Below are positions 43,695 to 52,899 of a DNA stretch of 64,000 bases, piece after piece. A program made the position numbers and the translations under genes. The notes under the pieces were generated by a model. That model saw nothing but the letters and a program-made list of their open reading frames with translations. It was not told where the DNA came from and did not search any database. Each line of letters starts with the position of its first letter. The first letter of the stretch is position 1. Source of the stretch: CAUZJF01 sp965248605 (GTDB lineage Bacteria; Chloroflexota; Dehalococcoidia; Lucifugimonadales; CAUZJF01); contig CBDFJV010000006.1 in the NCBI GenBank assembly GCA_965248605.1, positions 868,001 to 932,000 on the forward strand, given 5' to 3'.

Positions 43695-44195
43695 ATGCTG
43701 GACCACTACGACTCGATACGCACCACTGGCAGCGACCTGCTCAGCATCGCCCAAAGGGCCGAATACCTTAATAGACTACCGGCCGACCAGCTAAGGCGAC
43801 TGATCGCGGCTGGTACCGTGAAGGAATTCCCAGGCCACTCGGTCGTCGCCAAGGAGGGTTCACCAAGAGACGAGGTCTACCTCATCCTCCGGGGCTCTGC
43901 GACCGTCAGTCTTTACGGCGCGGAAGACCCGGCATTCTGGCTGTACGTATCCGGGCAGGGCAGCATGGTCGACATGTGCGCCCTATTGGACCCGCCCGTC
44001 TCGCCCTTGACGATTCTGGCTCTGTCCGATCTAGAGGTTCTTGCCATCCCGCGAGCGGAGTTCGCTCAGGTCATGCAGGAAGAGCCAGCGGTTGGGTATG
44101 AGGTTCTTCAAGACCTCTGCGCTCGGATGTCCATGATAAACAAGGTGGTTCTGAAGGAGTATCGTCAGCAGTCGAGTGGTCCGAGCTTGAACTAG
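43695..44195 (+). CDS. Cyclic-nucleotide-binding-fold protein 2
   Basis: 166 residues, paralogous to the protein at 42406 over its whole length: RRLIAAGTVKEFPGHSVVAKEGSPRDEVYLILRG, LYVSGQGSMVDMCALLDPPVS, VLAIPRAEFAQVMQEEPAVGYEVL. Again no cyclic-nucleotide phosphate cassette and no HTH. GGAAGGAG ribosome site, own terminator just downstream. The duplication probably occurred locally, with the repeats between the copies. Confidence 0.82.
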   Translation: MLDHYDSIRTTGSDLLSIAQRAEYLNRLPADQLRRLIAAGTVKEFPGHSVVAKEGSPRDEVYLILRGSATVSLYGAEDPAFWLYVSGQGSMVDMCALLDPPVSPLTILALSDLEVLAIPRAEFAQVMQEEPAVGYEVLQDLCARMSMINKVVLKEYRQQSSGPSLN

Positions 44196-44218
44196 CCGCG
44201 CTGCTCACATAGACCAAA

Positions 44219-44252
44219 AACAGGAACCCCGATCGGGGTTCCTGTTATTTTC
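44219..44252 (+). terminator. Terminator of the second CNB gene
   Basis: AACAGGAACCCC-GATC-GGGGTTCCTGTT followed by ATTTTC, 23 bases past the stop. Confidence 0.92.
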
Positions 44253-44530
44253 CCGCATACTTTCCCCACCCGCACGCTTAGAGCGAACTCGTCCCTCCGC
44301 TCATGGTGAGCAGACCTACGTTCGCAGGGCGGACTGAACATATGAAAGTAACTGGCTCGCCTTCATACGTAGGGGCAGGCCTTCGTCCCCTTGAACGGCC
44401 GTAGGGGCGCATTGCATGCGCCCGTCCGCCTGCCCACTGGCCCCAACCCGTTCAGTTACTTGAGAGCAAATTATGTCCGCAGGGCGGACCGAATCTAGGT
44501 GAGTAACTGTTGTGACCAGTTACTCGATAG

Positions 44531-44775
44531 CCCACCGAACCGCTCGTGGGGTCCGGCTCTGTCCCCCCTTTGAAAAGGGGGGTTGGGGGGATTTGACCCA
44601 CGGTAATTAGATACAACCGCAAGCTGAAAGTGAGCAATCATATAAGTCCACGGGGCGGACGAAACGTATGAAAGCAACTCGCCTTGCGGCATGCGTAGGG
44701 GCAGTGCCCCCGTGCCTGCCCTGGCGCTCCCGCAAGGCCCTCAAAAACCGAGCAGTTACTCGATAGCTTGTCGAA
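44531..44775. repeat. Long dispersed repeat, copy 2
   Basis: Direct repeat of 43091-43333. It ends exactly at the base before the lepB stop codon (44776). A partial unit and the palindrome GTAGGGGCGCATTGCATGCGCC lie at 44303-44460. Confidence 0.88.
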
Positions 44776-45360
44776 TCAAGGCCGGATTCCTAGAGCCTGC
44801 CAGCGATCGAGCGGCCAGAAGCTGACCCATGCTCGCCCCACGATGTTGTCAGTGGGAACAGGCCCCCAATCGCGCGAGTCGTTGCTTACCCGGCGGTTGT
44901 CTCCGAGTACGTAGTAGGCGTTCTCCGGGACAAGCAACCGCTCCACGTTTCGGGAGTCCGGACTCGTTATGTAAGGCTCATCGATCAGGACGTCGTTCAC
45001 ATACAGTTGGCCCCGTTTCAATTCGACAGTATCGCCCGGAACGCCGACTACTCGCTTGACGAAGTCCCGGGTGATGTCCCTTGGGTACCTGAAGATGATC
45101 ACCTCTCCTCGACGTGGAGCATGAAACGCGAAGACCGAGTCCTCTTCTTCAACGTCGACAAAGGGCAGTAGACCGATCAGCTCCTTGGGTTGGAATCTCA
45201 GGTACACCAGCTTGTTTACGAGAACGTACGCGCCCTCGTTGAGCGTCGGCTGCATGCTCGGGCCCTGCACCTGGAAATTCTGGACGCTTATATGCAGGAC
45301 CAGAAAGATCAGCAGTGCGAGTATGACGGTCTCGAACAGCTCTCGTATCAGCGCTCTCAT
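44776..45360 (-). CDS. lepB: Signal peptidase I
   Basis: 194 residues. One N-terminal membrane anchor (ETVILALLIFLVLHISV), catalytic Ser35 in GPSMQPTL, catalytic Lys102 in RDFVKRVVGVPGD, and the GDNRRVSNDSRDWG box near the end. Cleaves Sec signal peptides on the outer face of the membrane. Single-anchor form typical of Gram-positive-like and Chloroflexota enzymes. It is flanked downstream by the dispersed repeat, which reaches its stop codon. Confidence 0.97.
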   Translation of the reverse strand: MRALIRELFETVILALLIFLVLHISVQNFQVQGPSMQPTLNEGAYVLVNKLVYLRFQPKELIGLLPFVDVEEEDSVFAFHAPRRGEVIIFRYPRDITRDFVKRVVGVPGDTVELKRGQLYVNDVLIDEPYITSPDSRNVERLLVPENAYYVLGDNRRVSNDSRDWGPVPTDNIVGRAWVSFWPLDRWQALGIRP

Positions 45361-45757
45361 AGGCCTCTGGCGGGAGTTCGGACCATCTCGTCCGTAAAAG
45401 ACGGCCCCTTTCGATTGAAAGCGCCCAATCGGTCACCGGTCGAGCGCGTTTCCTATTCCATTATACCTTGGCTGGCGTTACCGTCCGACGTATGTAGTAC
45501 GACGGGCCTGCCCTGAGCTGTGTCGAAGGGCTCACTATGAGCCTGGGGCTCCGAGGCGGCGGTCTCTGCTGTATGATTTGAGCCAGACTGTCGATTCTTG
45601 TCGAATGCTGTCGATTTCGTAGCTGACGAGATCCGTACCCCACAGGCCATCAGAGCAGAAGGGACCAGACCTAAATGTCCGCGCCGTTTGATCAAACTAG
45701 CACAGATGTTCGGACAAAACAAGAGTAGCGTCCGGGCTACTCCAACGGTCCAAGGGT
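45361..45757. other. Intergenic region between lepB and the sigma factor gene
   Basis: Contains a dispersed repeat of the CCTGAGC...GTCGAAGGGCT type (45507-45534) and three CTGTCGA/TTGTCGA motifs at 45588-45615. The two genes diverge here, so both promoters should lie in this region. No gene seen. Confidence 0.5.
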
Positions 45758-46345
45758 ATGCAGCAAGAAGACGCTGAACTGGTATCGCGTGGCCAGCGGG
45801 GCGACCTCTCGGCGTTCAACCAGATAGTCGAGCGGTACCAGGCCCGGGTCTACAATCTCTCAGCCCGTATCCTCGGCGATCGCACCGCCGCCGAAGACAT
45901 AACCCAAGAGACCTTCATCTCCGCTCATCGAGCCCTGGGAAAGTTCCGAGGGGGAAGCCTCCGCGCCTGGCTCCTCCGCATCGGCTCCAACCTGAGCTAC
46001 GACTTCATACGGAAGTCAAAACGCCGAGCCGAGCAGTCCCTCGATCTGTCTATGGAGAACCCGAGCTTCGCAGTCCGCTCAACCGACCCATCACCGGAGC
46101 AGTCGGCAATCAGCAGCGAGCTCCGGGTGGAGCTGCAAAAAGCGATCCTGTCACTCCCGATAGACCAACGGACCGTCTTGGTCCTGATCGACGTGCAAGG
46201 CCTTAGCTACGATGAGGCTGCCGAGACCACGGGCGCGTCCCTGGGCACCGTCAAGTCCCGGCTCAGCAGGGCCAGGTCTGCCGCTCGCAAGCTGATGTTG
46301 CAGAATCGGGAACTTTTGCCCGCTCAATTTCGTCAAGACGTGTGA
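45758..46345 (+). CDS. ECF RNA polymerase sigma factor
   Basis: 195 residues. Region 2: FNQIVERYQARVYNLSARIL, DRTAAEDITQETFISAHRAL and FRGGSLRAWLLRIGSNLSYD. Region 4: LSLPIDQRTVLVLIDVQGLSYDEAAETTGASLGTVKSRLSRAR. SigE/RpoE-like; directs RNA polymerase to stress-type promoters. The next gene, 8 bases downstream, is its anti-sigma factor. Confidence 0.95.
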   Translation: MQQEDAELVSRGQRGDLSAFNQIVERYQARVYNLSARILGDRTAAEDITQETFISAHRALGKFRGGSLRAWLLRIGSNLSYDFIRKSKRRAEQSLDLSMENPSFAVRSTDPSPEQSAISSELRVELQKAILSLPIDQRTVLVLIDVQGLSYDEAAETTGASLGTVKSRLSRARSAARKLMLQNRELLPAQFRQDV

Positions 46346-46352
46346 GGAGGAA

Positions 46353-47414
46353 GTGGTGCTAGGGTTGATTGGTATAAGACGGCACGACAGGCTTCGGACT
46401 CTGCTGTCGTCATATCTCGACGATCAGCTGACCGAAGCGGAAGCCGCCAGAGTAGAGCGACATCTCTCCGGTTGCGATGAATGCCGTCTCGAGCTCGACG
46501 AGCTCAAGGCCACAGTCCAGCTTTTCAGGGACCTCCCGGAGCTGGAGGTACCGCGCTCATTCGCCCTTGGCCGTGCTCCGGAACCCGCGCCCGCTTCGTG
46601 GTCGTTCCAGTGGGTGCCTACCCTCGCGACGTCCGTGGCCGGTGTGCTGCTGGCGGCGTTGATCGTCGGAGACGCAGTCGGAATCTTGTCCCAGACTCAG
46701 CAGGCCGAGCAGACCTTCGTCAGGACCTTCACGGCCGCGGCTGCCGAGGCCGAAGACGAGGCGGCCGCCGCCTCAGCGACAATGTTCGCTGACGAAGCTG
46801 CGCCGGCCGTTCCTCCCGCCGTGCCGGAAAGAGCGATGGCTTCAGCGGACACAGCTGCTGTTGAAGCCCCGGCACCCGCGCCCGCCTCGGCACCGATCAC
46901 GGCTCAAGCTGCCGCCGCGCCTAAGGCAGCCGCCGAGACCACCGAGGCTCAATCATCCGCTGCCTTGCGGGCCGCGCCAGCGCTTGCTCCAACGGCAGAC
47001 GCCGCGCCCGCTACCGCCCTAACAGAGGAAGCAGTCGCAGACGGAGCATCAGAGCCAGCCGCCAAAGAGTCTGTAGAGGCGGCCGCTGCGCCTGCACCCA
47101 TGGCCGATCCTGCGATCGAACGGGAGGCCGCGCTCGCTGACCTCCAGGCCGACGCGGAGGGCGTCGAGCCGAAGGCTGCCCTCGCCGTCGAACCAGCACT
47201 GACAGAGGAGCTTGAAACGGCGCCCATCCCGGAGGCATCCGCTCTCGGTGCCGACGACCAGGCAGCGCCACTCTCAGTAGCGCTGGACGACGATAGACCT
47301 GAACCCAACGATGGCCTCGCGCTCCCGCTTCATCAGCTGGAATTGGTGCTCAGTGTTCTGTTAGCCGTGATGGCGGCCGTCACGATCTGGACGGCCCGCC
47401 GGCCCCACTTTTAA
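46353..47414 (+). CDS. Zinc-finger (ZAS) anti-sigma factor with long Ala-rich extension
   Basis: 353 residues, GTG start after GAGGAGG. The N-terminal ZAS domain has the HxxxCxxC motif as HLSGCDECRLELDEL. A first membrane segment (VPTLATSVAGVLLAALIVG) is followed by ~200 residues of Ala/Pro/Glu-rich low-complexity sequence, and a second hydrophobic segment (LELVLSVLLAVMAAVTIWT) ends the protein. The zinc domain would hold the sigma factor at the membrane; the low-complexity part would be extracytoplasmic. GC-rich, repeat-prone sequence. Confidence 0.88.
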   Translation: MVLGLIGIRRHDRLRTLLSSYLDDQLTEAEAARVERHLSGCDECRLELDELKATVQLFRDLPELEVPRSFALGRAPEPAPASWSFQWVPTLATSVAGVLLAALIVGDAVGILSQTQQAEQTFVRTFTAAAAEAEDEAAAASATMFADEAAPAVPPAVPERAMASADTAAVEAPAPAPASAPITAQAAAAPKAAAETTEAQSSAALRAAPALAPTADAAPATALTEEAVADGASEPAAKESVEAAAAPAPMADPAIEREAALADLQADAEGVEPKAALAVEPALTEELETAPIPEASALGADDQAAPLSVALDDDRPEPNDGLALPLHQLELVLSVLLAVMAAVTIWTARRPHF

Positions 47415-47638
47415 GCCCAGAGCCGCCGCCCGTGCGAGTTCGATGAGTTCTTTACACAATCTTTACGGGCCCATCGGCCCGCAATTCACATGTGCTCAAC
47501 GCGATTCCCGCTACCCTTTATCAGACTGCTCAGAACGCCGCTGGAACTTTTTGGTGCGACCCATCGTCTATATACATGAAGGACGTTCCACCGACGAGCT
47601 ACGGCGCGAACGAGCTAACACAAATAGGAGGTAAGGCG

Positions 47639-48673
47639 ATGAACAAGCTCAAAGGGTTGACTGTAGTGATTGGACTGGCCGCCGTCATGGTCTTGGCTGT
47701 GGCGTGCGGAAACGGCGAAGCTTCGACGACACCGTCGACAGACGCTGATACGACCGTACCACCGGCGTCGCAGGTAACTGAGCCCGCGGACCAGGAGCTG
47801 CCCATGGCCTCCCAGGGCATACCTGAGCCAGCGATCGGTCAAGCTGTCGAAGAGCCAGGCGTTCAGTCGTCGTCGGCTCCGTCCGAGCCGCGGGAGCTTC
47901 CGGTCAGCGTGTCGTCTGGGCCGGCCCCCGCACCGGCAGTCGCTCCGGCAATGGAAGTGGCTCCGATCGGCGGCGGATACTCGAGTGCGCCTCTGCTTCA
48001 GGTCGGAAGCTCGCAGGCCGGTATATGGGTGACAGGCGAGGGCTCGATCAGCCTCGCACCGGACCTGACGCTTCTGAACATCGGCGTCGAGACCATGGCC
48101 GAGACCGTGTCGCAGGCTAGAGACGAAGCCGCCCGGGCGATGGCTGCCATAGTCGCGGCGGTCAAGACTCACGGCCTCGAAGATAAGGACGTACAAACAC
48201 GGTCTTTCAACATCTGGCCGCGCTACGAGTACCCTGAGGTGGTAGACAGCAGCGGCAACAGGGTCAGGCGGCAGACACTGGTTGGCTACACGGTCAGCAA
48301 CTCTGCCAGCGTGAAGATCCGGGATATGGACAACGTAGGGACGATCATCGACGACGTAGCCGAAGCTGGCGGAAACACCACGAGGATCGACGGTATCCAG
48401 TTCACGATCGAGGACCCGAAGCCGTACATGACGAGCCTGAGAGAGGCGGCGGTACAGGATGCGATGGCCAAAGCCCAGCATCTCGCGGCACTGACGGGAG
48501 TGGAGGTCGGGCCTCTGGTGTTCATCACGGAGACCCGAGGCGGCACCCCGGTGGTCCGGGACTTCGCCGAGGACGCCTTCGCAGTGAAGGCCGCTGCGGC
48601 GCCAGCCACGTCGGTCAGTGGTGGGGAGTTACAGCTCTCGCTCTCGATACAGGCGGCCTTCGACATCCGGTAA
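47639..48673 (+). CDS. SIMPL-domain (DUF541) lipoprotein
   Basis: 344 residues from the ATG 47639 (AGGAGGTAAGGCG upstream; a frame extension to 47492 is ignored). Lipoprotein signal with lipobox VLAVAC, then a Ser/Pro/Ala-rich linker to about residue 120, then the SIMPL domain: IWVTGEGSISLAPDLTLLNIGVE, AMAAIVAAVKTHGLEDKDVQT, GYTVSNSASVKIRDMDNVGTIID, KAQHLAALTGVEVGPLV. SIMPL proteins are periplasmic and linked to envelope stress, fitting a place in the sigma/anti-sigma operon or regulon. Confidence 0.9.
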   Translation: MNKLKGLTVVIGLAAVMVLAVACGNGEASTTPSTDADTTVPPASQVTEPADQELPMASQGIPEPAIGQAVEEPGVQSSSAPSEPRELPVSVSSGPAPAPAVAPAMEVAPIGGGYSSAPLLQVGSSQAGIWVTGEGSISLAPDLTLLNIGVETMAETVSQARDEAARAMAAIVAAVKTHGLEDKDVQTRSFNIWPRYEYPEVVDSSGNRVRRQTLVGYTVSNSASVKIRDMDNVGTIIDDVAEAGGNTTRIDGIQFTIEDPKPYMTSLREAAVQDAMAKAQHLAALTGVEVGPLVFITETRGGTPVVRDFAEDAFAVKAAAAPATSVSGGELQLSLSIQAAFDIR

Positions 48674-48699
48674 GACCACATGTATCGAGCCTAGCGCGC

Positions 48700-48737
48700 A
48701 CGGGCGCCCCGGCGATCGTTGGGGCGCCCGTCTTTTT
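48700..48737 (+). terminator. Terminator after the SIMPL gene
   Basis: ACGGGCGCCCC-(10)-GGGGCGCCCGT followed by CTTTTT, 26 bases past the stop. Confidence 0.95.
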
Positions 48738-48802
48738 ATTGCGCGTCAATAGCCCGATTGCTACAATCGGGCTCTCTACTTAGAGGTCACTTCTGGACAC
48801 GT

Positions 48803-49378
48803 ATGGTACTCAGCGACCACACCATTAGAGAAGAGATCGCCAAGGGTCGAATCGTGATCGACCCATTGGGCGACGGGTGCATCCAGCCTGCCAGCGTCGA
48901 TGTCCATATCGACCGTGAGCTGCTTGTGTTCCGCAATTCGAGGCAGCCCTACATAGACCTGCGCGAAGAAATGGTCGACCTGACCGAGATGGTAGAGATC
49001 ACCGATGACGCGGCCTTCATGCTCCATCCAGGCGAGTTCGTCTTGGGCAGCACCCTCGAAAACATCGAGCTGCCCGATGACCTCGTAGCACGGCTGGAGG
49101 GCAAGAGCTCGCTGGGCCGTATAGGGCTTCTGATTCACTCTACCGCAGGATTCGTCGACCCTGGCTGGCGGGGACACCTAACCCTCGAGCTAAGCAACAT
49201 CTCCAACCTGCCGATCACACTCTACTATGGGATGAAGATCGGTCAGCTTTCGTACTTGCGCCTGTCGACTCCGGCCGACGTCCTCTACGGCTCTCCATCT
49301 CTCGGCAGCAAGTATCAGGGCCAGGTCTCTCCCACTGCGAGCCGCGCGTACCAGGAATTCGAGCAACAAAGTCGATAG
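48803..49378 (+). CDS. dcd: dCTP deaminase
   Basis: 191 residues from the ATG at 48803. Trimeric dUTPase-fold enzyme converting dCTP to dUTP (or dUMP in bifunctional forms) for thymidylate supply. Signatures: IQPASVDVHIDRELLVF, the active-site loop LEGKSSLGRIGLLIHSTAGFVDPGWRGHLTLEL and YYGMKIGQLSYLRL. The next gene, ribD, starts 10 bases after its stop, so dcd may be co-transcribed with the riboflavin genes. Confidence 0.95.
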   Translation: MVLSDHTIREEIAKGRIVIDPLGDGCIQPASVDVHIDRELLVFRNSRQPYIDLREEMVDLTEMVEITDDAAFMLHPGEFVLGSTLENIELPDDLVARLEGKSSLGRIGLLIHSTAGFVDPGWRGHLTLELSNISNLPITLYYGMKIGQLSYLRLSTPADVLYGSPSLGSKYQGQVSPTASRAYQEFEQQSR

Positions 49379-49388
49379 GCCCGGTCCG

Positions 49389-50462
49389 ATGACCCCAATG
49401 CGACGCGCCGTATCGCTCTCCCGGCGAGCCCTCGGCTCGGTCAGCCCCAATCCGGCCGTGGGCGCCATCGTTGTCAAGGATGGCGAAACTGTCGGAGAGG
49501 GCTGGACCCAACCGCCCGGCGGACCTCACGCCGAGCTCGTCGCCCTCGAGCAAGCCGGCGACAAGGCCTCGGGAGCCACCCTCTACACGACTCTCGAGCC
49601 CTGTAACCACCACGGCCGGACTCCGCCGTGTACCGACGCCATCATCGAGGCGCGCATCGCCCATGTGCATGCGGCAGTGCCGGACCCCAACCCTAGCGTA
49701 GCTGGCGGCGGTCTCCATCGCCTGCGAGAGGCGGGTATACGGACCGACCTTGGCCAGGAAGAGGGCTTGGCGCGCGAAGTCATGGAGGGATACCTCAAAT
49801 TCGTCGAGACGGGCACGCCGTTCGTCACCGCCAAGTTCGCCATGAGCCTGGACGGCAAGATAGCGACCCGCTCTGGCGACTCTAAGTGGATCAGCGGAGA
49901 CCGCGCCCGAAGGTTTGCGCACGAGCTTCGGGCCCGTTCGGACGCCATAATGGTCGGGATAGGCACGGTCCTGGCCGACGATCCACAACTCACCAGCCGC
50001 GACGGTAAGGGGGTGCCCCTCGAACGCCAGCCCCTTCGCGTCATCGTTGACAGCCAGGGCCGGACCCCAAGCAACGCACGTCTGCTTCGCGAACCCGGCC
50101 GTACCCTGCTGGCCGTCGCAGGTAATACCACGCCTACAAGTGCGACCTCGGGTAGCGTCGAAGCGGAAGCCGTACCGGCGGCAGATGGCCGAATCGACCT
50201 CGAAGAGCTGATGCGTCGTCTCGGCCGCCGTGAGATCACCAGCTTGCTGGTGGAAGGAGGCGGCACGCTGTTAGGCTCTCTTTTCGACCTTGGCCTCGTC
50301 GACAAGGTTGTCGCGTGCATCTCGCCCACCATAATCGGCGGCGCCGATGCCCTTTCGCCCGTCGGCGGAGACGGCGTCGAGCGCATGGCCGACGTCCTAA
50401 AGCTTGAGCGCGTCAAGTGGCGGCGCTTCGGCCGCGACATGGCCATAATCGGCTATTGCTGA
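49389..50462 (+). CDS. ribD: Riboflavin biosynthesis deaminase/reductase
   Basis: 357 residues, bifunctional. Deaminase domain: zinc ligands in GGPHAELVAL and TLEPCNHHGRTPPCTDAII. Reductase domain: FVTAKFAMSLDGKIATRSGDSKWISG, DAIMVGIGTVLADDPQLT and SLLVEGGGTLLGSLFDLGLVD. Catalyses the second and third steps from GTP in riboflavin synthesis. ribE, ribBA and ribH follow on the same strand after one unrelated gene. No FMN riboswitch was recognised upstream. Confidence 0.97.
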   Translation: MTPMRRAVSLSRRALGSVSPNPAVGAIVVKDGETVGEGWTQPPGGPHAELVALEQAGDKASGATLYTTLEPCNHHGRTPPCTDAIIEARIAHVHAAVPDPNPSVAGGGLHRLREAGIRTDLGQEEGLAREVMEGYLKFVETGTPFVTAKFAMSLDGKIATRSGDSKWISGDRARRFAHELRARSDAIMVGIGTVLADDPQLTSRDGKGVPLERQPLRVIVDSQGRTPSNARLLREPGRTLLAVAGNTTPTSATSGSVEAEAVPAADGRIDLEELMRRLGRREITSLLVEGGGTLLGSLFDLGLVDKVVACISPTIIGGADALSPVGGDGVERMADVLKLERVKWRRFGRDMAIIGYC

Positions 50463-50513
50463 AGCCACGCCGCGTCGAGCCGGAGATTGGTTGCAAGCTA
50501 GAGTGGTCTTCAT

Positions 50514-51092
50514 ATGACGGACACTAGAGACAAACTCGCTGAAGCAGAATATTTCTACGAGCAGATGGTTCAGACTCTGGACAGTGTCGATGCGTTCAAG
50601 TTCAACCTCAGTGCGTTCTTGGCGGCGTTCCGAAGCGTTACCTCCGTAATGCAGAAAGAGTTCGACAAATGCCCAGGATTCCACGAATGGTACGAGACTC
50701 AGCGACAGATCATGAAAGCCGATGCTGGCATGAGCCTGCTGTACTCCCTCCGAGTGGTCACGATTCATCAGCGACCAGTGAAACCGTTGAAAGACACCAA
50801 ACTGAGTATCACGCTGACCGTTCCGAACCCCAGCCTTTCGTTTGTCGTAACGGACAGCGACGGAGAAGTCACTCAGACGTATGAATCTCCGCCACAAACG
50901 GTCCCACGGAGCGACCCAGTGATAACTCATAGGTGGTTTTTCGCTGAGGACCCAGAGTCAGATGTACTGGAGACCTGCAGGGGGGGCCTGGAGATGCTAT
51001 CGACTATCGCCACGGAATGCGAAGTCAGGTTCATTCCTGTGGTTCGGCTTGGATCCACCAACGGGCAAGGCCAATGTTCACCGGAATCGTAG
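50514..51092 (+). CDS. Hypothetical protein inserted in the rib cluster
   Basis: 192 residues. The N-terminal half is helical (LAEAEYFYEQMVQTLDSVDA, FKFNLSAFLAAFRSVTSVMQ), the second half looks like beta strands (LSITLTVPNPSLSFVVTDSD). Its stop lies 19 bases inside ribE. Not recognised. The gene may be a recent insertion between ribD and ribE; nothing in the sequence links it to flavin chemistry. Confidence 0.7.
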   Translation: MTDTRDKLAEAEYFYEQMVQTLDSVDAFKFNLSAFLAAFRSVTSVMQKEFDKCPGFHEWYETQRQIMKADAGMSLLYSLRVVTIHQRPVKPLKDTKLSITLTVPNPSLSFVVTDSDGEVTQTYESPPQTVPRSDPVITHRWFFAEDPESDVLETCRGGLEMLSTIATECEVRFIPVVRLGSTNGQGQCSPES

Positions 51093-51676
51093 AAGAAATC
51101 GGTACCGTCGCCGCCGTCAACTCCGGCGGCCTGACCATCTCCGCCTCGAAGGTCATGGACGACCTCGCCGAGGGGGGCAGCGTCAGCATCAACGGCGCCT
51201 GCCTTACCGTCAGGTCCCGTAAAGAGTCGCAATTCGACGTCGACGTAGTCCCCGAGACCCTGCGACGCACCAACCTTGGGTCGCTAAGCGCGGGCGGGAA
51301 AGTGAACCTCGAGAGGCCCGTTGCCGTCGGGGGACGCCTCGACGGACACATCGTCCAGGGACACGTCGACGGCACTGGCGCAATCGAGGCCATCGAATCC
51401 GAGGGCAACGCGCTGTTGGTTGCCATCGACGCGCCTCCATCCGTCATGCGCTATGTGGTCGAGAAAGGGTTCATCGCTGTGGACGGCACGAGCCTGACGG
51501 TTGTAAACTGTGACTCCGACAGATTTACGATTACCGTCGTTCCTTACACGAGGGACAACACGATCCTCGGTACTCGCGCGGCCGGCGACGTTGTCAACCT
51601 GGAGGTCGATATCCTCGCGAAGTACGTCGAACGCCTCCACGGCGCATCACGGCCAGACACCGGTAGTGAGGAGTAG
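51074..51676 (+). CDS. ribE: Riboflavin synthase, alpha chain
   Basis: 200 residues from the ATG 51074 (MFTGIVEEIGTV, the invariant N-terminus of the family). Two lumazine-binding barrels: NGACLTV in the first, GHIVQGHVDGTG in the linker, VDGTSLTVVN in the second. Dismutates two 6,7-dimethyl-8-ribityllumazine to riboflavin. Two bases separate it from ribBA. Confidence 0.97.
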   Translation: MFTGIVEEIGTVAAVNSGGLTISASKVMDDLAEGGSVSINGACLTVRSRKESQFDVDVVPETLRRTNLGSLSAGGKVNLERPVAVGGRLDGHIVQGHVDGTGAIEAIESEGNALLVAIDAPPSVMRYVVEKGFIAVDGTSLTVVNCDSDRFTITVVPYTRDNTILGTRAAGDVVNLEVDILAKYVERLHGASRPDTGSEE

Positions 51677-51678
51677 AC

Positions 51679-52899
51679 ATGGCGTCGATTGAACAGGCGA
51701 TAGCCGATATCAAGGCCGGCAAGCTCGTCGTCATCGTCGACGACGAAGACCGCGAGAACGAAGGCGACCTTGCGATGGCGGCGGAGAAGGCGACGCCCGA
51801 GGCCGTCAACTTCATGGTCACCCACGGGCGAGGCCTTGTCTGTATGCCGATGGTGGCCCAGCGCCTCGAAGAGCTGCACCTCCCGATGATGGTGCAGGAC
51901 AATACTGCCAGGCTTACCACCGCCTTCACCGTGTCCGTTGACGTCCTGAACGGCACGACGACGGGTATCTCGGCCCAGGACCGCTCGGCGACTGTCCAGG
52001 CGTTGATCGACCCTGAGACCACCGCCGACGACCTTGCCCGGCCGGGTCACGTCTTTCCCCTAAGGTACGCGCCTGGGGGTGTACTCGTCAGGGCAGGGCA
52101 CACCGAGGCCATCGTGGACCTGACCCGTCTCGCCGGTTTGTACCCGGCGGGTGTTCTCTGCGAGGTCCTTTCCGAAGATGGCTCGTCAGCCCGGCTCCCT
52201 CAGCTCGAGGAGCTATCTCGTGAGCATGACATCTCCACGGTCACCGTGGCCGACATCATTTCGTACCGACGCGACCACGAGATTCTCGTCGAGCGCGTCG
52301 CCGAGGCCCGGCTTCCCACCCAGTACGGCGAGTTCACGGCCGTCTCGTACCGGAGCATCGTGGACAAGGACGAGCACGTCGCCCTCGTGATGGGGGCGGT
52401 CACCCGGGACGATCCGACCCTGGTCAGAGTGCACAGCGAATGCCTCACCGGCGACGTCTTCGGCAGCACGCGCTGCGACTGCGGCGAACAGGCAGACCTC
52501 GCACTAAGGGCGATCGCCCGCGAGGGTAGGGGGATATTCCTCTATATGCGCCAGGAGGGTCGTGGCATCGGCATCCACAACAAGATCAAAGCCTACCACC
52601 TGCAAGACCACGGCCTCGACACCGTAGACGCCAACGTCCATCTCGGATTCGCCCCCGACGTCCGGCACTACGGCATCGGCGCCCAGATTCTCGCAGACCT
52701 CGGCGTGGGCAAGATGCGCCAGCTCACGAACAACCCGCGCAAGGTGGCGGGCCTCGACCGCTTCGGCATAGAGACGGTGGAACGGGTGCCGATCATCGCC
52801 CACGCGAACGAGGAGAACATCCGCTACCTGCGCGCCAAGCGCGACCGGATGGGCCACATCTTCGACGAGGTAGACGAGGCTGCCGGAGCCGAGGATTGA
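51679..52899 (+). CDS. ribBA: DHBP synthase / GTP cyclohydrolase II
   Basis: 406 residues, fusion protein. N-terminal 3,4-dihydroxy-2-butanone 4-phosphate synthase: VIVDDEDRENEGDLAMAAE, and RPGHVFPLRYAPGGVLVRAGHTEA. C-terminal GTP cyclohydrolase II: VHSECLTGDVFGSTRCDCGEQ with the three zinc cysteines, MRQEGRGIGIHNKIKAY and LTNNPRKVAGLDRFGI. Supplies both precursors of riboflavin. The stop overlaps the TTG start of ribH. Confidence 0.97.
   Translation: MASIEQAIADIKAGKLVVIVDDEDRENEGDLAMAAEKATPEAVNFMVTHGRGLVCMPMVAQRLEELHLPMMVQDNTARLTTAFTVSVDVLNGTTTGISAQDRSATVQALIDPETTADDLARPGHVFPLRYAPGGVLVRAGHTEAIVDLTRLAGLYPAGVLCEVLSEDGSSARLPQLEELSREHDISTVTVADIISYRRDHEILVERVAEARLPTQYGEFTAVSYRSIVDKDEHVALVMGAVTRDDPTLVRVHSECLTGDVFGSTRCDCGEQADLALRAIAREGRGIFLYMRQEGRGIGIHNKIKAYHLQDHGLDTVDANVHLGFAPDVRHYGIGAQILADLGVGKMRQLTNNPRKVAGLDRFGIETVERVPIIAHANEENIRYLRAKRDRMGHIFDEVDEAAGAED

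Noticed and set aside
43091..44775. CRISPR or rRNA-like repeats
   Set aside because: Two long near-identical blocks with internal palindromes, not short repeats with unique spacers; no rRNA signature.
45453..45722. Minus-strand frames between lepB and the sigma factor gene
   Set aside because: Composed of dispersed repeat sequence, with no ribosome site or protein-like composition.
49300..49400. Possible FMN riboswitch before ribD
   Set aside because: ribD follows dcd after 10 bases and none of the conserved RFN-element blocks is present.
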